In this document: positions 36,930 to 44,637 of the stretch, one piece after another
Layout: each line of letters begins with the position of its first letter
Numbering within the stretch: position 1 is the stretch's first letter
DNA from: JAVBWI01 sp036677445
Lineage (GTDB): Bacteria; Bacillota; Clostridia; Christensenellales; CAG-138
DNA: 64,000 nucleotides
Reading direction: 5' to 3'
Assembly (NCBI GenBank): GCA_036677445.1
Contig: JAVBWI010000027.1
Span: 1-64,000 of the forward strand
Made by a program: the position numbers and the translations under genes
Notes under the pieces: model-generated
Databases searched by the model: none
What the model saw: the letters and a program-made list of their open reading frames with translations, nothing else
Told to the model about the DNA's origin: nothing

Positions 36930-38420
36930 TCAGAGGCTATGGGAGAGTATGGCTTCCTTGTCAAATTCAGCTCGCTCGAGTACGGTGTAATCGCCGCCGT
37001 TGCGCAGCACGAGGATACGGTCGCACATGCCGGTCAGCTCGTCGATGTGCGAGGAAGCCAGGAGTATTGTGCCGCCTTTTTGCACAAAGTTGCTCATAAA
37101 ATTGTAGATCTCAATTTTGGAGGATTTATCGATATTCCGGGTCGGCTCTTCCAATATTAATATCCGGCTGTTGGAAAACAGCAGCCTGCAGAGCAGCACC
37201 TTTTGCTGGTTGCCCGTGCTCAGGCAGGAGACCTTTTCCCGCATGGAGCCGGTCTTGATATTAAAACGGCGCACATACCGCCTTGCGACGTTTTCTTCCT
37301 TATCCCTGCGCAGCAGGCCAAGCAGGCGAAGCGCCTTCAGGTTGCTCAGCGAAATATTGGGCGCGATGGGAAACTCGTTTTGCAGGCCGCATTCCACGCG
37401 GTCCTCCTGCAAATGGCCGATCCCAAAGCGCATGGCGTCCCCGGGGCTTTTGATGCTTACCTTCTGCCCGTGCAGGTACAGCGCGCCGTCCGTGATATGG
37501 TCCAGGCCGTAGATCGCGCGCGGTATCGCCATGCGCAGCTCCGTTCGAAGGGCGGAAATGCCGAGTATCTCCCCGCGGTACAAATCCATATTCAAATGCC
37601 GGAGGCCCCCCTGCGTGGATACATCCGCAAGCCGCAGCATGGGCGGCCCGTGCAGTGAGCGCAGTTTGGGATAAATATCCGGCGTTTCCATGTGCTTGCC
37701 CGAGAGTATTTCCATCAGCCGTTTGCTGCTGATGGCGTCGTTTTGCACCGTGTCCGCCAAGCGGCCGTTTTCGAGCACCATCACTTCGTCCACGATTTGC
37801 AGCATGGTATTGAGCCGGTGTGTGGTGATGAGCACGCAACCGCCCTTTTGCGCGATCTGCTCAAACATGTGCAGTATCGCCGCATAATTCGGGTCCTCCG
37901 GCGAGAAATCCGGTTCGTCGAACACCACGAGCCGTGCTGAGGCCCGGTACGCCCGCATCAGCTCCACCAGCCGTCCATCGCGCAGGCTGAGCGAGGAAGC
38001 CGGGGCAAACACATCCATCCTGATGTGCAGCGAGGCGTACAGCGCCGCGGCCTCCCTGTACAGCTCCTTCCATTTGATTAGGCCGATGGCGCTTTTCGGG
38101 TACATGTCCCGCAGCGTGTTTTCCGCAATGCTGAGCGTGCCGATCAGGTTGGAGGTATTGAGTATGCAGAATATGCCGTTTTTATCCGCATCCGCAGGCT
38201 CCCTGGGCGCGAACGGCTTTCCGAACAGGCGTATCTCGCCGCTGTCCGGCCGGACCAGGCCCGCAATATGGTGTAAAAGCGTACTTTTCCCCGATCCGTT
38301 CTGCCCCACGATGCCATAGATGCGCCCGCTGTAAAACGCCGCGCTTACATCACAAAGCGCGAGCGTATCGTCATACCGCTTTGTGATATGACGCAGTTCC
38401 AAAATGGGCTCTGTCTCCAT
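36930..38420 (-). CDS. Orphan twin-domain ABC ATPase, partly degenerate
   Basis: 496 residues, RbsA-like but divergent. Domain 1 keeps Walker A GQNGSGKST yet has a degraded signature (SSLSLRDGRLVELMRA) and Walker B VVFDEPDFS. In domain 2 the Walker A region is shortened (GISALRTELRMA), while LSTGNQQKV and ILILEEPTRNID remain. No second permease or binding protein accompanies it; its partner upstream is a DeoR-type regulator whose stop it nearly overlaps. It may serve another permease, replace the main ATPase, or act in regulation. The start with AGAGGGG upstream is used; an ATG 18 bases earlier overlaps the DeoR stop. Confidence 0.82.
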   Translation of the reverse strand: METEPILELRHITKRYDDTLALCDVSAAFYSGRIYGIVGQNGSGKSTLLHHIAGLVRPDSGEIRLFGKPFAPREPADADKNGIFCILNTSNLIGTLSIAENTLRDMYPKSAIGLIKWKELYREAAALYASLHIRMDVFAPASSLSLRDGRLVELMRAYRASARLVVFDEPDFSPEDPNYAAILHMFEQIAQKGGCVLITTHRLNTMLQIVDEVMVLENGRLADTVQNDAISSKRLMEILSGKHMETPDIYPKLRSLHGPPMLRLADVSTQGGLRHLNMDLYRGEILGISALRTELRMAIPRAIYGLDHITDGALYLHGQKVSIKSPGDAMRFGIGHLQEDRVECGLQNEFPIAPNISLSNLKALRLLGLLRRDKEENVARRYVRRFNIKTGSMREKVSCLSTGNQQKVLLCRLLFSNSRILILEEPTRNIDKSSKIEIYNFMSNFVQKGGTILLASSHIDELTGMCDRILVLRNGGDYTVLERAEFDKEAILSHSL

Positions 38421-38434
38421 GCCGCGCCCCTCTT

Positions 38435-39208
38435 TCATTCCGTAGTCGTGTACAGCTTCACGTTGTGATCGTAAAAGAATACTTTGTATTTTGCTTCGAT
38501 CTGTATATTTGATACCACACGCGAAAAGCGGTCGAGCGGCGCAAGGGGGACAAACGCCCGCTTGCCGAATTTTGTATAATCCATCAGCATGATGGTCTCC
38601 TGCGCGCGTTCCATGACCATTTTGTTGAGCACCGCCTGCTCCCGGCTGGATACGGTATATCCGGCGTGGATGGTAGCGCCCTGCGCGGACAGAAACGCCT
38701 TATCGATGTACATGTTTTCCATATTGGTGTGCGCGTACATGCCGCAGGTCGAAAGCCTCCCGTCAAGAAGTTCCACATCGCCTCCGAGCAGCACCGTGGA
38801 AATTTCCGGCCTTCGCACCGTTTCGGCGACAACGTCCAGATTATTCGTTACCACGATCAGGTTATGAAGCCTGGGCAAATGGCGCGCAAAGCATGCGCCC
38901 GTGCTGCCGGAACCTATAAAGACCGCCTCCCCCTCCTCGATCATTTGCGCGGCGATCTGACCGATGAGGTTCTTTTCGTGGGAGAACACGTCCGTGCCCA
39001 TATTGATGGACACTTCGTCCGTTTCGCTTTCCACCAGCATAGCGCCCCCGTGCTCCTTGCGTAAGAAGCCCTCCTCGCCCAACTGATCCAGGTCGCGGCG
39101 CACCGTGGCAAGCGAGACGCTCAGCAGTGAGCAGAGCGTGTTCACATCCACATGCTTGTATTCCAACAATATTTCTTTGATCTTCTTCCGGCGTTCCGCT
39201 GCAAACAT
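38435..39208 (-). CDS. DeoR-family regulator
   Basis: 257 residues. N-terminal DeoR HTH (ERRKKIKEILLEYKHVDVNTL, SVSLATVRRDLDQL) and a C-terminal sugar-phosphate sensor domain with GSGSTGACFARHL and VTNNLDVVAE segments. DeoR sensors bind phosphorylated sugar intermediates. It lies at the head of an operon with the orphan ATPase and next to the rhamnose importer, so a rhamnulose-type phosphate is a plausible ligand, by inference. GAGGGG ribosome-binding site. Confidence 0.9.
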   Translation of the reverse strand: MFAAERRKKIKEILLEYKHVDVNTLCSLLSVSLATVRRDLDQLGEEGFLRKEHGGAMLVESETDEVSINMGTDVFSHEKNLIGQIAAQMIEEGEAVFIGSGSTGACFARHLPRLHNLIVVTNNLDVVAETVRRPEISTVLLGGDVELLDGRLSTCGMYAHTNMENMYIDKAFLSAQGATIHAGYTVSSREQAVLNKMVMERAQETIMLMDYTKFGKRAFVPLAPLDRFSRVVSNIQIEAKYKVFFYDHNVKLYTTTE

Positions 39209-39244
39209 ATGCGCTCCCCTCGATGTGGTGAAATACTCAACAAC

Positions 39245-39273
39245 ATCATAACATGCCGAAAAATGCAGTACAA
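39245..39273 (-). promoter_or_regulatory. Predicted promoter of the DeoR gene
   Basis: Minus strand: -35 TTGTAC, 17-base spacer, -10 TATGAT, about 40 bases before the start codon. Confidence 0.55.
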
Positions 39274-39686
39274 TTCATAACGCTCAAAAAACATCAGAAA
39301 CGTGTAAATGTATGCATCACAAATACACGCGGCCATTGGAGACTGGCGCGCCGCATGGCGTCAACCGGTGCGCTCGCAAAATGTGTATTCATATATGGTT
39401 TTGTTTTTTTATACTGAGATATTTTTCTGGCCAAATAAGATATTTTAGAAGTAATTTTATAAAAAATGTATATTCGGACCAAAAAAAGTGGTGAATAAGA
39501 TTGTCCTGCGGCCGGGATGAGGGCGGCAGGATGTATAGTAGATGTACGCTGATATCTTGCCCTATTTGCAGTTTCCATGTTTACCGGGCGTAAATCCGGG
39601 AATAAAAGCGATATCCTGTTGTCGGTCATAGTGCGTTGCAAGCGACCGATGATACCGATAAATACAATCACAAAGGAGGAATGGAC
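39274..39686. other. AT-rich spacer before the surface-protein gene
   Basis: No gene recognised. 39370-39490 is strongly A/T-rich, unlike the flanks; TTCATA, 16 bases, TATACT (39387-39414) is a weak plus-strand promoter guess. An imperfect stem (TCCTGCGGCC with GGCGGCAGGA) lies near 39503-39530, in the probable leader. AAAGGAGG immediately precedes the gene. Confidence 0.4.
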
Positions 39687-42299
39687 ATGAGAAGAAAGCC
39701 GGTCGCAATCATAGCGGGCGTCCTCGCCTGGCTGATGCTGTGTGGTACGGCGCTTGCCGCCAGCGTGGACATAGACGACAGCAACAAATCAGTCTACGCC
39801 AACGGAAACGCCATCACAATCAAGGCGGACGACGCGGACCCTGCCAAAACCATTGTGACCGCGGATGATCCAACCGTAACCGTTGACAGCAACAAGAACA
39901 TCACAAACTATACCATTTACGGCGGCTGGAAGGATGCCAACGACACCGCCGGAGGTACATCCATCACGATTGAAGGCGGTACCGTTAACGACGTGTATGG
40001 CGGCGGCCACGCTACGGCAACAAACAACCAAACCAGCAACGCCAACGTTACAGGCGACACAAGCATTGTTGTCAACGGCGGCACCGTGACAGGCGACATT
40101 TTTGGCGGCGGCGATGCGGACAGTACTGCCGGCGGCTCTGGTCTTCAGTTTAATAATGAAGCCAAGGCATATGCAAATGTAACCGGCAGTACCAGCATCG
40201 AAATCAACGGCGGGACTGTTGAAGGCTCCATACACGGCGGCGGCGATGCAGATGCTACCGACAAGAGTGTTCGTGGTACTGCTTCTGCCCAAGCAAATGT
40301 AACCGGCAGCACCAGCATTGTAGTAAGCGGCGGTGAAGTGGGCGGTTCTGTTTATGGCGGCGGCGATAAGGAGACTACTAACGACATTTTGGGTAATGCC
40401 AGTGCCCAAGCCGATGTCGGCAGTACCGATATCGATATCACCGGCAGCACCGTCGGCGGCGACGTTTACGGCGGCAGCAGAGACGGCGGTATCAGCGGCA
40501 GCACCGATGTCGATATCTCTGACAGTTCTGTCGGCGGCTCCGTCTACGGCGGCAGCGAAAAAGGCACCGTCACGGGCAGTACCGCTGTCATCGTCAAAGA
40601 TGACAGTACGGTTTCCGGCAACGTCTACGGCGGCGGCAGGAACGGCAACGTCGGCGGCAGTACCAGCGTCGGCATCACCGACAGCACGGTTAACGGCGAT
40701 GTCTATGGCGGCAGCCGCGACGGCGATGTCGGCGGCAATACCGATGTAGCGATCACCGGAAGCAGTGTAACAGGCAATGTATACGGCGGTGGCCAGGGTG
40801 TCTTACTTAATCCATCCGACATAGGCGGCACCACCAATGTTACTGTTATTAACAGCACCGTCGGCGAAATCTACGGCGGCGGTGACCGCAGTAACGCAAG
40901 CGGGACATCGGTCACCATGGGGGGTACAACCGCAGCCACAGCCATCTATGCGGGCAGCCGCAACAGCGGCTGGAGCAGCTCGGCCTCCATCGTGATCACG
41001 GGCGGCACGCTATCCACCGGCAATGTTTACGGGTGGGGACGCGAGCACGATTGCCGGGCAAACATCACCACCATATCGGTGTCTTCGCTTACCGCGCGCA
41101 ACTTTACCTTCTGGCTTCACCGGGACTTGAACCCGATACCGGCCATTCCGTTATCGGGCAATTTGCAGTGGGACAGCGTAGCAAGAACAGATGCCGATCC
41201 GATTAAGGATCTCTTCCGTTTGCTGCTTCCCTACAGATTGACGCAGCCCGCCCCGCGTACGGTAACCGTCACCTTTTATTATAAGGTTGGTGGCACTACC
41301 GTTCACACAGAAGTGCATCCGTTGACCGTAGCGCCCGGCGAAAGCCAGACCGCCACCCCTATGTGGGACGGCGACGGCTACTACGATATTACCGGTAATA
41401 CGGAGCCTGTAACAGTGGATTTCGGGTCTGCAAACCAGACCAGGGATATTGCGGTAACGCCCAAGACGGACACTGTGACTGTTACGTTCATATTTAAAAA
41501 CGGTACGTCGGAAGTGAGCAGGCAGCAGGTCGAGTCGGAAGTGCTTTCGGTCAACAAGCTGTCCTCGACCGTGCGTGGCTCCCGCACGGAAGACGAGCAC
41601 TATGAAGCCGCGGAATCCGACGTGGACGTGCAGTTCGGTCAGGCCGACTTTGAGAAGGAAGTGCAGCTCACGCCCAAGACGGACACGGTGACCGTTACGT
41701 TCATATTTAAGAACGGAACATCGGAAGTGAGCAGGCAACAGGTCGAGTCGGAAGTGCTTTCGGTCAACAAGCTGTCCTCGACCGTGCGTGGCTCCCGTGT
41801 GGAAGACGAGCACTATGAAGCCGCGGAATCCAACGTGGACGTGCAGTTCGGTCAGGCCGACTTTGAGAAGGAAGTACAGCTCACGCCCAAGACCAGAACC
41901 GTCACCGTCGTGTTCAATTATCTCTATCGCGGCAACGTCGTCCACTCCGAGAGTATACCGGTTGATGTCACCTACGGCGAAGCGCCCCGTGACATCTACC
42001 CCACCGCATGGGATGGCGACGGTCGTTACATCGTACCTTCCGAGATTGATCCCGCATCGGTCGACTTCCTGTATAACGGAGATCAGATGGTCATTCAAAT
42101 CGACGTCAGGCGCGTCGCCAGAGACGATGACGATGACGAGCTCCCGCTCGGCCCCGGTACGACGGAAGAAGGCGCACAAGGCATCCCGCTTGGCGTGCCC
42201 CGCACCGACAACACGTCTTCGGCCAGCCTGCTGCTGACCATACTCGCATTCGCGTGCCTCGCAATGATCGCGGCGCTGAGAAAGGCCAACAAAGAGTAA
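39687..42299 (+). CDS. Large repeat-rich secreted surface protein
   Basis: 870 residues. Sec signal peptide (basic start, then VAIIAGVLAWLMLCGTALAAS). Residues about 80-450 are many short repeats around a VYGGG or VYGGS turn (GSTSIxIxGGxVxGxVYGGG), Gly/Ser/Thr/Asp-rich, suggesting a parallel beta-helix. Then follow four or so domains of about 70 residues beginning PxTVTVTFxY/F, two of which are nearly identical tandem copies. The C-terminus has an acidic stretch (RDDDDDE), VPRTDNTSS, a hydrophobic helix and a KANKE tail, like a sortase signal whose TG has been lost. No enzymatic motif. Likely a cell-surface adhesin or structural protein. Start chosen by AAAGGAGG. Confidence 0.85.
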   Translation: MRRKPVAIIAGVLAWLMLCGTALAASVDIDDSNKSVYANGNAITIKADDADPAKTIVTADDPTVTVDSNKNITNYTIYGGWKDANDTAGGTSITIEGGTVNDVYGGGHATATNNQTSNANVTGDTSIVVNGGTVTGDIFGGGDADSTAGGSGLQFNNEAKAYANVTGSTSIEINGGTVEGSIHGGGDADATDKSVRGTASAQANVTGSTSIVVSGGEVGGSVYGGGDKETTNDILGNASAQADVGSTDIDITGSTVGGDVYGGSRDGGISGSTDVDISDSSVGGSVYGGSEKGTVTGSTAVIVKDDSTVSGNVYGGGRNGNVGGSTSVGITDSTVNGDVYGGSRDGDVGGNTDVAITGSSVTGNVYGGGQGVLLNPSDIGGTTNVTVINSTVGEIYGGGDRSNASGTSVTMGGTTAATAIYAGSRNSGWSSSASIVITGGTLSTGNVYGWGREHDCRANITTISVSSLTARNFTFWLHRDLNPIPAIPLSGNLQWDSVARTDADPIKDLFRLLLPYRLTQPAPRTVTVTFYYKVGGTTVHTEVHPLTVAPGESQTATPMWDGDGYYDITGNTEPVTVDFGSANQTRDIAVTPKTDTVTVTFIFKNGTSEVSRQQVESEVLSVNKLSSTVRGSRTEDEHYEAAESDVDVQFGQADFEKEVQLTPKTDTVTVTFIFKNGTSEVSRQQVESEVLSVNKLSSTVRGSRVEDEHYEAAESNVDVQFGQADFEKEVQLTPKTRTVTVVFNYLYRGNVVHSESIPVDVTYGEAPRDIYPTAWDGDGRYIVPSEIDPASVDFLYNGDQMVIQIDVRRVARDDDDDELPLGPGTTEEGAQGIPLGVPRTDNTSSASLLLTILAFACLAMIAALRKANKE
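41457..41882 (+). repeat. 213-bp tandem duplication inside the surface-protein gene
   Basis: Two adjacent 71-codon units (second begins at 41670) encode TPKTDTVTVTFIFKNG through FEKEVQL with only two residue differences visible (Thr/Val and Asp/Asn); a third, diverged unit follows with TPKTRTVTVVF. Near-identity at DNA level points to recent duplication or gene conversion. Confidence 0.92.
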
Positions 42300-42319
42300 T
42301 ACTGCGCATTCAACCTGCA

Positions 42320-42351
42320 GCCGCTCCGCGTTCACACGGAGCGGCTTTTTT
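42320..42351 (+). terminator. Rho-independent terminator of the surface-protein gene
   Basis: GCCGCTCCG/CGGAGCGGC stem, 8-base loop, then TTTTTT. Confidence 0.92.
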
Positions 42352-42416
42352 ATACGTAAAAACCCGCCCCAAAACGCGCGGCACGCGCATATGCTGTACG
42401 GAAAGGAGTGACGTGA

Positions 42417-42878
42417 ATGTTTGAAAAGCGAAACGCGCGCGCCCGTGCACAGGCACAGCTTCGGGGCGCACCGGAATACCCCGAGATACACGGTACGGTA
42501 ACTTTGAAGGCGGTGGATCGCGGTACGCTGGTCATTACGGAGGTGTTCGGCTTGCCCCATACGCCCGGCGCATGCAACGCGCGGGTGTTCGCGCTGCACA
42601 TTCATGAAGGGAAAAGCTGCACGGGAAACGCAACCGATCCTTTTGCGGATGCCGGCGGGCATTACAACCCGCAGAATTGCGAACACCCCCAGCACGCGGG
42701 CGACCTGCCCCCTCTCTTTGCCAATGCAGGCTATGCGTGGGGCGCGGTGGTAACAGACCGTTTTTCCGTGGAAGAGGTCATCGGCCGCGCGGTGATCCTG
42801 CATGCGGGCGTGGACGATTTCACCTCGCAGCCGGCAGGCAACGCCGGCGCGAAAATCGCCTGCGGGATCATACGGTAG
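42417..42878 (+). CDS. sodC: Cu/Zn superoxide dismutase family protein, no signal peptide
   Basis: 153 residues. Copper ligands in ALHIHEG and VILHAGVDDF, bridging/zinc ligands in GGHYNPQNCEHPQHAGDLP with the loop shorter than in animal SOD1, and the disulphide pair in KSCTGN and KIACGII. The active-site Arg (143 in SOD1) is replaced by Lys in GNAGAKIACG, as happens in some bacterial homologues and may lower activity. No export signal, so it would act in the cytosol or be a non-enzymatic homologue. AAAGGAG site before the start. Short stand-alone gene after a terminator. Confidence 0.85.
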   Translation: MFEKRNARARAQAQLRGAPEYPEIHGTVTLKAVDRGTLVITEVFGLPHTPGACNARVFALHIHEGKSCTGNATDPFADAGGHYNPQNCEHPQHAGDLPPLFANAGYAWGAVVTDRFSVEEVIGRAVILHAGVDDFTSQPAGNAGAKIACGIIR

Positions 42879-42924
42879 CGCCAAGGTAGCGGTACTATTC
42901 ACCTGAAATAATTGGTCCTTTTAG

Positions 42925-42960
42925 AATTGCGCTCTTCGCACAACTGCGGAGGGTGCAATT
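42925..42960. other. Strong 16-bp stem-loop, role unknown
   Basis: AATTGCGCTCTTCGCA pairs over its full length (with G-U wobbles) with TGCGGAGGGTGCAATT across a CAAC loop. No T tract on either strand. It lies between the SOD gene and the promoter of the DapB-like gene. Confidence 0.5.
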
Positions 42961-43033
42961 TGCGAATTGGCGCGAATTTTATACGGAACGGGCGAAAAAA
43001 GGCAGGTCTGGAGACATATCTATCCGGCCGGAT

Positions 43034-43061
43034 TTGACAGCGATGCGCTATATATTATAAG
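43034..43061 (+). promoter_or_regulatory. Predicted promoter of the DapB-like gene
   Basis: -35 TTGACA, 16-base spacer, -10 TATAAG. Confidence 0.5.
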
Positions 43062-43114
43062 ATAGAAACAGCATCATTTCATTCATACACATCTTTAGAA
43101 AGGGGGCCGAAGAA

Positions 43115-43903
43115 ATGAGAGTTGCTTTGTGCGGCTTGGGAAAAGCAGGAATACAGCTTGTCCGTCTTGCGGTACAGCGGCCCGAGCTGGAGATCGTCAT
43201 GGCTTTTTGCCGTGACGGGAGCAAAAAAGCGGGCAAGACGATATCGGACGTTTTCCCCTACAAGGACTTCCCCAGTCCTATCTATGAAATCGGCGGCGCG
43301 GACAGCGTATTCGCGCAGGACAGACCGGATGTGGTCATCGATTTTTCCAGCAATACGGCGACCATGGAGCTATTGCCGGCATGCGCGAAGCACGGCGTGA
43401 AAATGGTCGTCTGCACCACCAATTTTACGGATGAAGATATGCTTCTTATGCAGCATACGGCCAGAAACACACCGGGCTTTTCACTGGTGTACGCGCCCAA
43501 CATTACGCTCGGGGTCAACGTGCTGATGATGCTCACGGAACAAACGGCGCGCTGCCTGCCGGAATTCGATTACGCCATTACCGAAAAGCACCACAGCCGC
43601 AAGGCGGACGTATCCGCCACGGCAAGAAAAATCGCCGATAATCTGTCGGAGATACTGGGCAGACCCATATCGGTCAATTCCATACGCGCGGGCGGGTATG
43701 TCGGCCTGCACGAGGTGATGGCGGTGAGCGAATACGAGCGGATCACCATCATACACGAATCCTTTTCGCGGCAGGCGTTTGCAAGCGGCGCGGTCATTGC
43801 GGCCGATTATCTGCTTACCCGGGAGGGATACTTCGAAATGCGCGACGTCGTGGCCGATTATTTCGGCGACAGGCTCGCGTGCCCAAGTCCATTGCCTGCC
43901 TGA
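43115..43903 (+). CDS. DapB-like (dihydrodipicolinate reductase family) protein
   Basis: 262 residues. N-terminal Rossmann fold with a modified loop GLGKAG instead of GxxGRMG, then VVIDFSSNTAT, APNITLGVNVLM and EKHHSRKADVSATARKIAD, corresponding to the HH..K.D..SGTA catalytic segment of DapB with the Gly missing. True DapB reduces dihydrodipicolinate in lysine synthesis. The altered nucleotide loop and catalytic segment, plus the lack of other lysine genes nearby, make a paralogous reductase or a regulatory homologue equally possible. Start has AAAGGGGG upstream. Confidence 0.75.
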   Translation: MRVALCGLGKAGIQLVRLAVQRPELEIVMAFCRDGSKKAGKTISDVFPYKDFPSPIYEIGGADSVFAQDRPDVVIDFSSNTATMELLPACAKHGVKMVVCTTNFTDEDMLLMQHTARNTPGFSLVYAPNITLGVNVLMMLTEQTARCLPEFDYAITEKHHSRKADVSATARKIADNLSEILGRPISVNSIRAGGYVGLHEVMAVSEYERITIIHESFSRQAFASGAVIAADYLLTREGYFEMRDVVADYFGDRLACPSPLPA

Positions 43904-44322
43904 ATGGCGGCTGGATAAACTTATACAAAAAGTATGAAGCGGAGGGATGTCGGTATCCCTCCGTCCCAAGTGTCAAAAAAGTGCTGCAGCACTTTTTTGA
44001 GCTTTACACAGGAACTGCCTGTACCTGAAGGTACGGTCGGCAGTTCCTGAGAGGAAAGCCTTGCGCCGCAAGGCTTTTCGCTCACGCCGCACATGTCGCC
44101 GCTCGCGAAAAAAAACCTCCGGGGACAGCGGTCCCCGAAACCTCTAAAAAGTTATTTGATAAGCTGGGGCGAAGGAATGGCAGTATCCCTCCGCCCCAGC
44201 TTTACCTATGCATCGTAATGTTACCGGCTTGTCTATGCATATGCTCATCAATCACAGGGAATAGACATAACCGCCCGCCTTCGCTCATAAGCTGTAATAG
44301 CTTGTTCGAGGGGGTAGGGTGC
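43904..44322. other. Non-coding, hairpin-rich spacer
   Basis: Contains repeat copy B. On either side are GGAGGGATG...TATCCCTCC (near 43941) and GCTGGGGCG...CGCCCCAGC (near 44162-44202) stem-loops that share the CGGTATCCCTCCG/CAGTATCCCTCCG sequence. No protein gene recognised. Confidence 0.6.
43972..44150 (+). repeat. Structured intergenic repeat, copy B
   Basis: Modules in order: GTCAAAAAAGTGC/GCACTTTTTTGA hairpin, AGGAACTGCC...GGCAGTTCCT hairpin, GAGGAAAGCCTTGCG/CGCAAGGCTTT hairpin, CGCCGCACATGTCGC, then CCTCCGGGGA...TCCCCGAAACC. Same order as copies A and C. Confidence 0.8.
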
Positions 44323-44637
44323 ATGCGCAGCAAACAGCAGGGCAGCCAAGAGCGGACATGGGGAAGAGCGTCCGACGCATATATAGAGGAACGGGTACTG
44401 CAGGTGGCCGGATATATCGTAGAAAACGGCGCCACCGTGCGCGACGCCGCCAAGGTATTCAAGGTAAGCAAATCCACCGTACACAAGGACGTTTCCGAGC
44501 GCCTGTGCGGCATCAACCCCACGCTTGCGCGCGAGGTGCGGCAGGTGCTGGATATCAATAAAGCGGAACGGCATATCCGCGGGGGTCAGGCGACCTGCCG
44601 CAAATACCGCGAGCAGGGCGAGGCCGCGGCGCATTAA
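44323..44637 (+). CDS. spoIIID: Stage III sporulation protein D
   Basis: 104 residues. Core YIEERVLQVAGYIVENGATV and KVSKSTVHKDVSERL, then the basic C-terminal INKAERHIRGGQAT, matches SpoIIID, the mother-cell DNA-binding regulator that works with sigma-E. An N-terminal extension of about 15 residues (MRSKQQGSQERTWG) compared with Bacillus is common in Clostridia. GAGGGGG precedes the ATG. Best single piece of evidence that the host is a spore former. Its stop codon interlocks with that of comF on the other strand. Confidence 0.93.
   Translation: MRSKQQGSQERTWGRASDAYIEERVLQVAGYIVENGATVRDAAKVFKVSKSTVHKDVSERLCGINPTLAREVRQVLDINKAERHIRGGQATCRKYREQGEAAAH

Noticed and set aside
41457..41882. Direct repeats considered as a CRISPR array
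   Set aside because: Units are 213 bp, adjacent without spacers, and in frame within a protein gene.
41151..42902. Long minus-strand frame opposite the surface protein and SOD genes
   Set aside because: Repeats in it simply mirror the 213-bp duplication; spans a terminator and a second gene.
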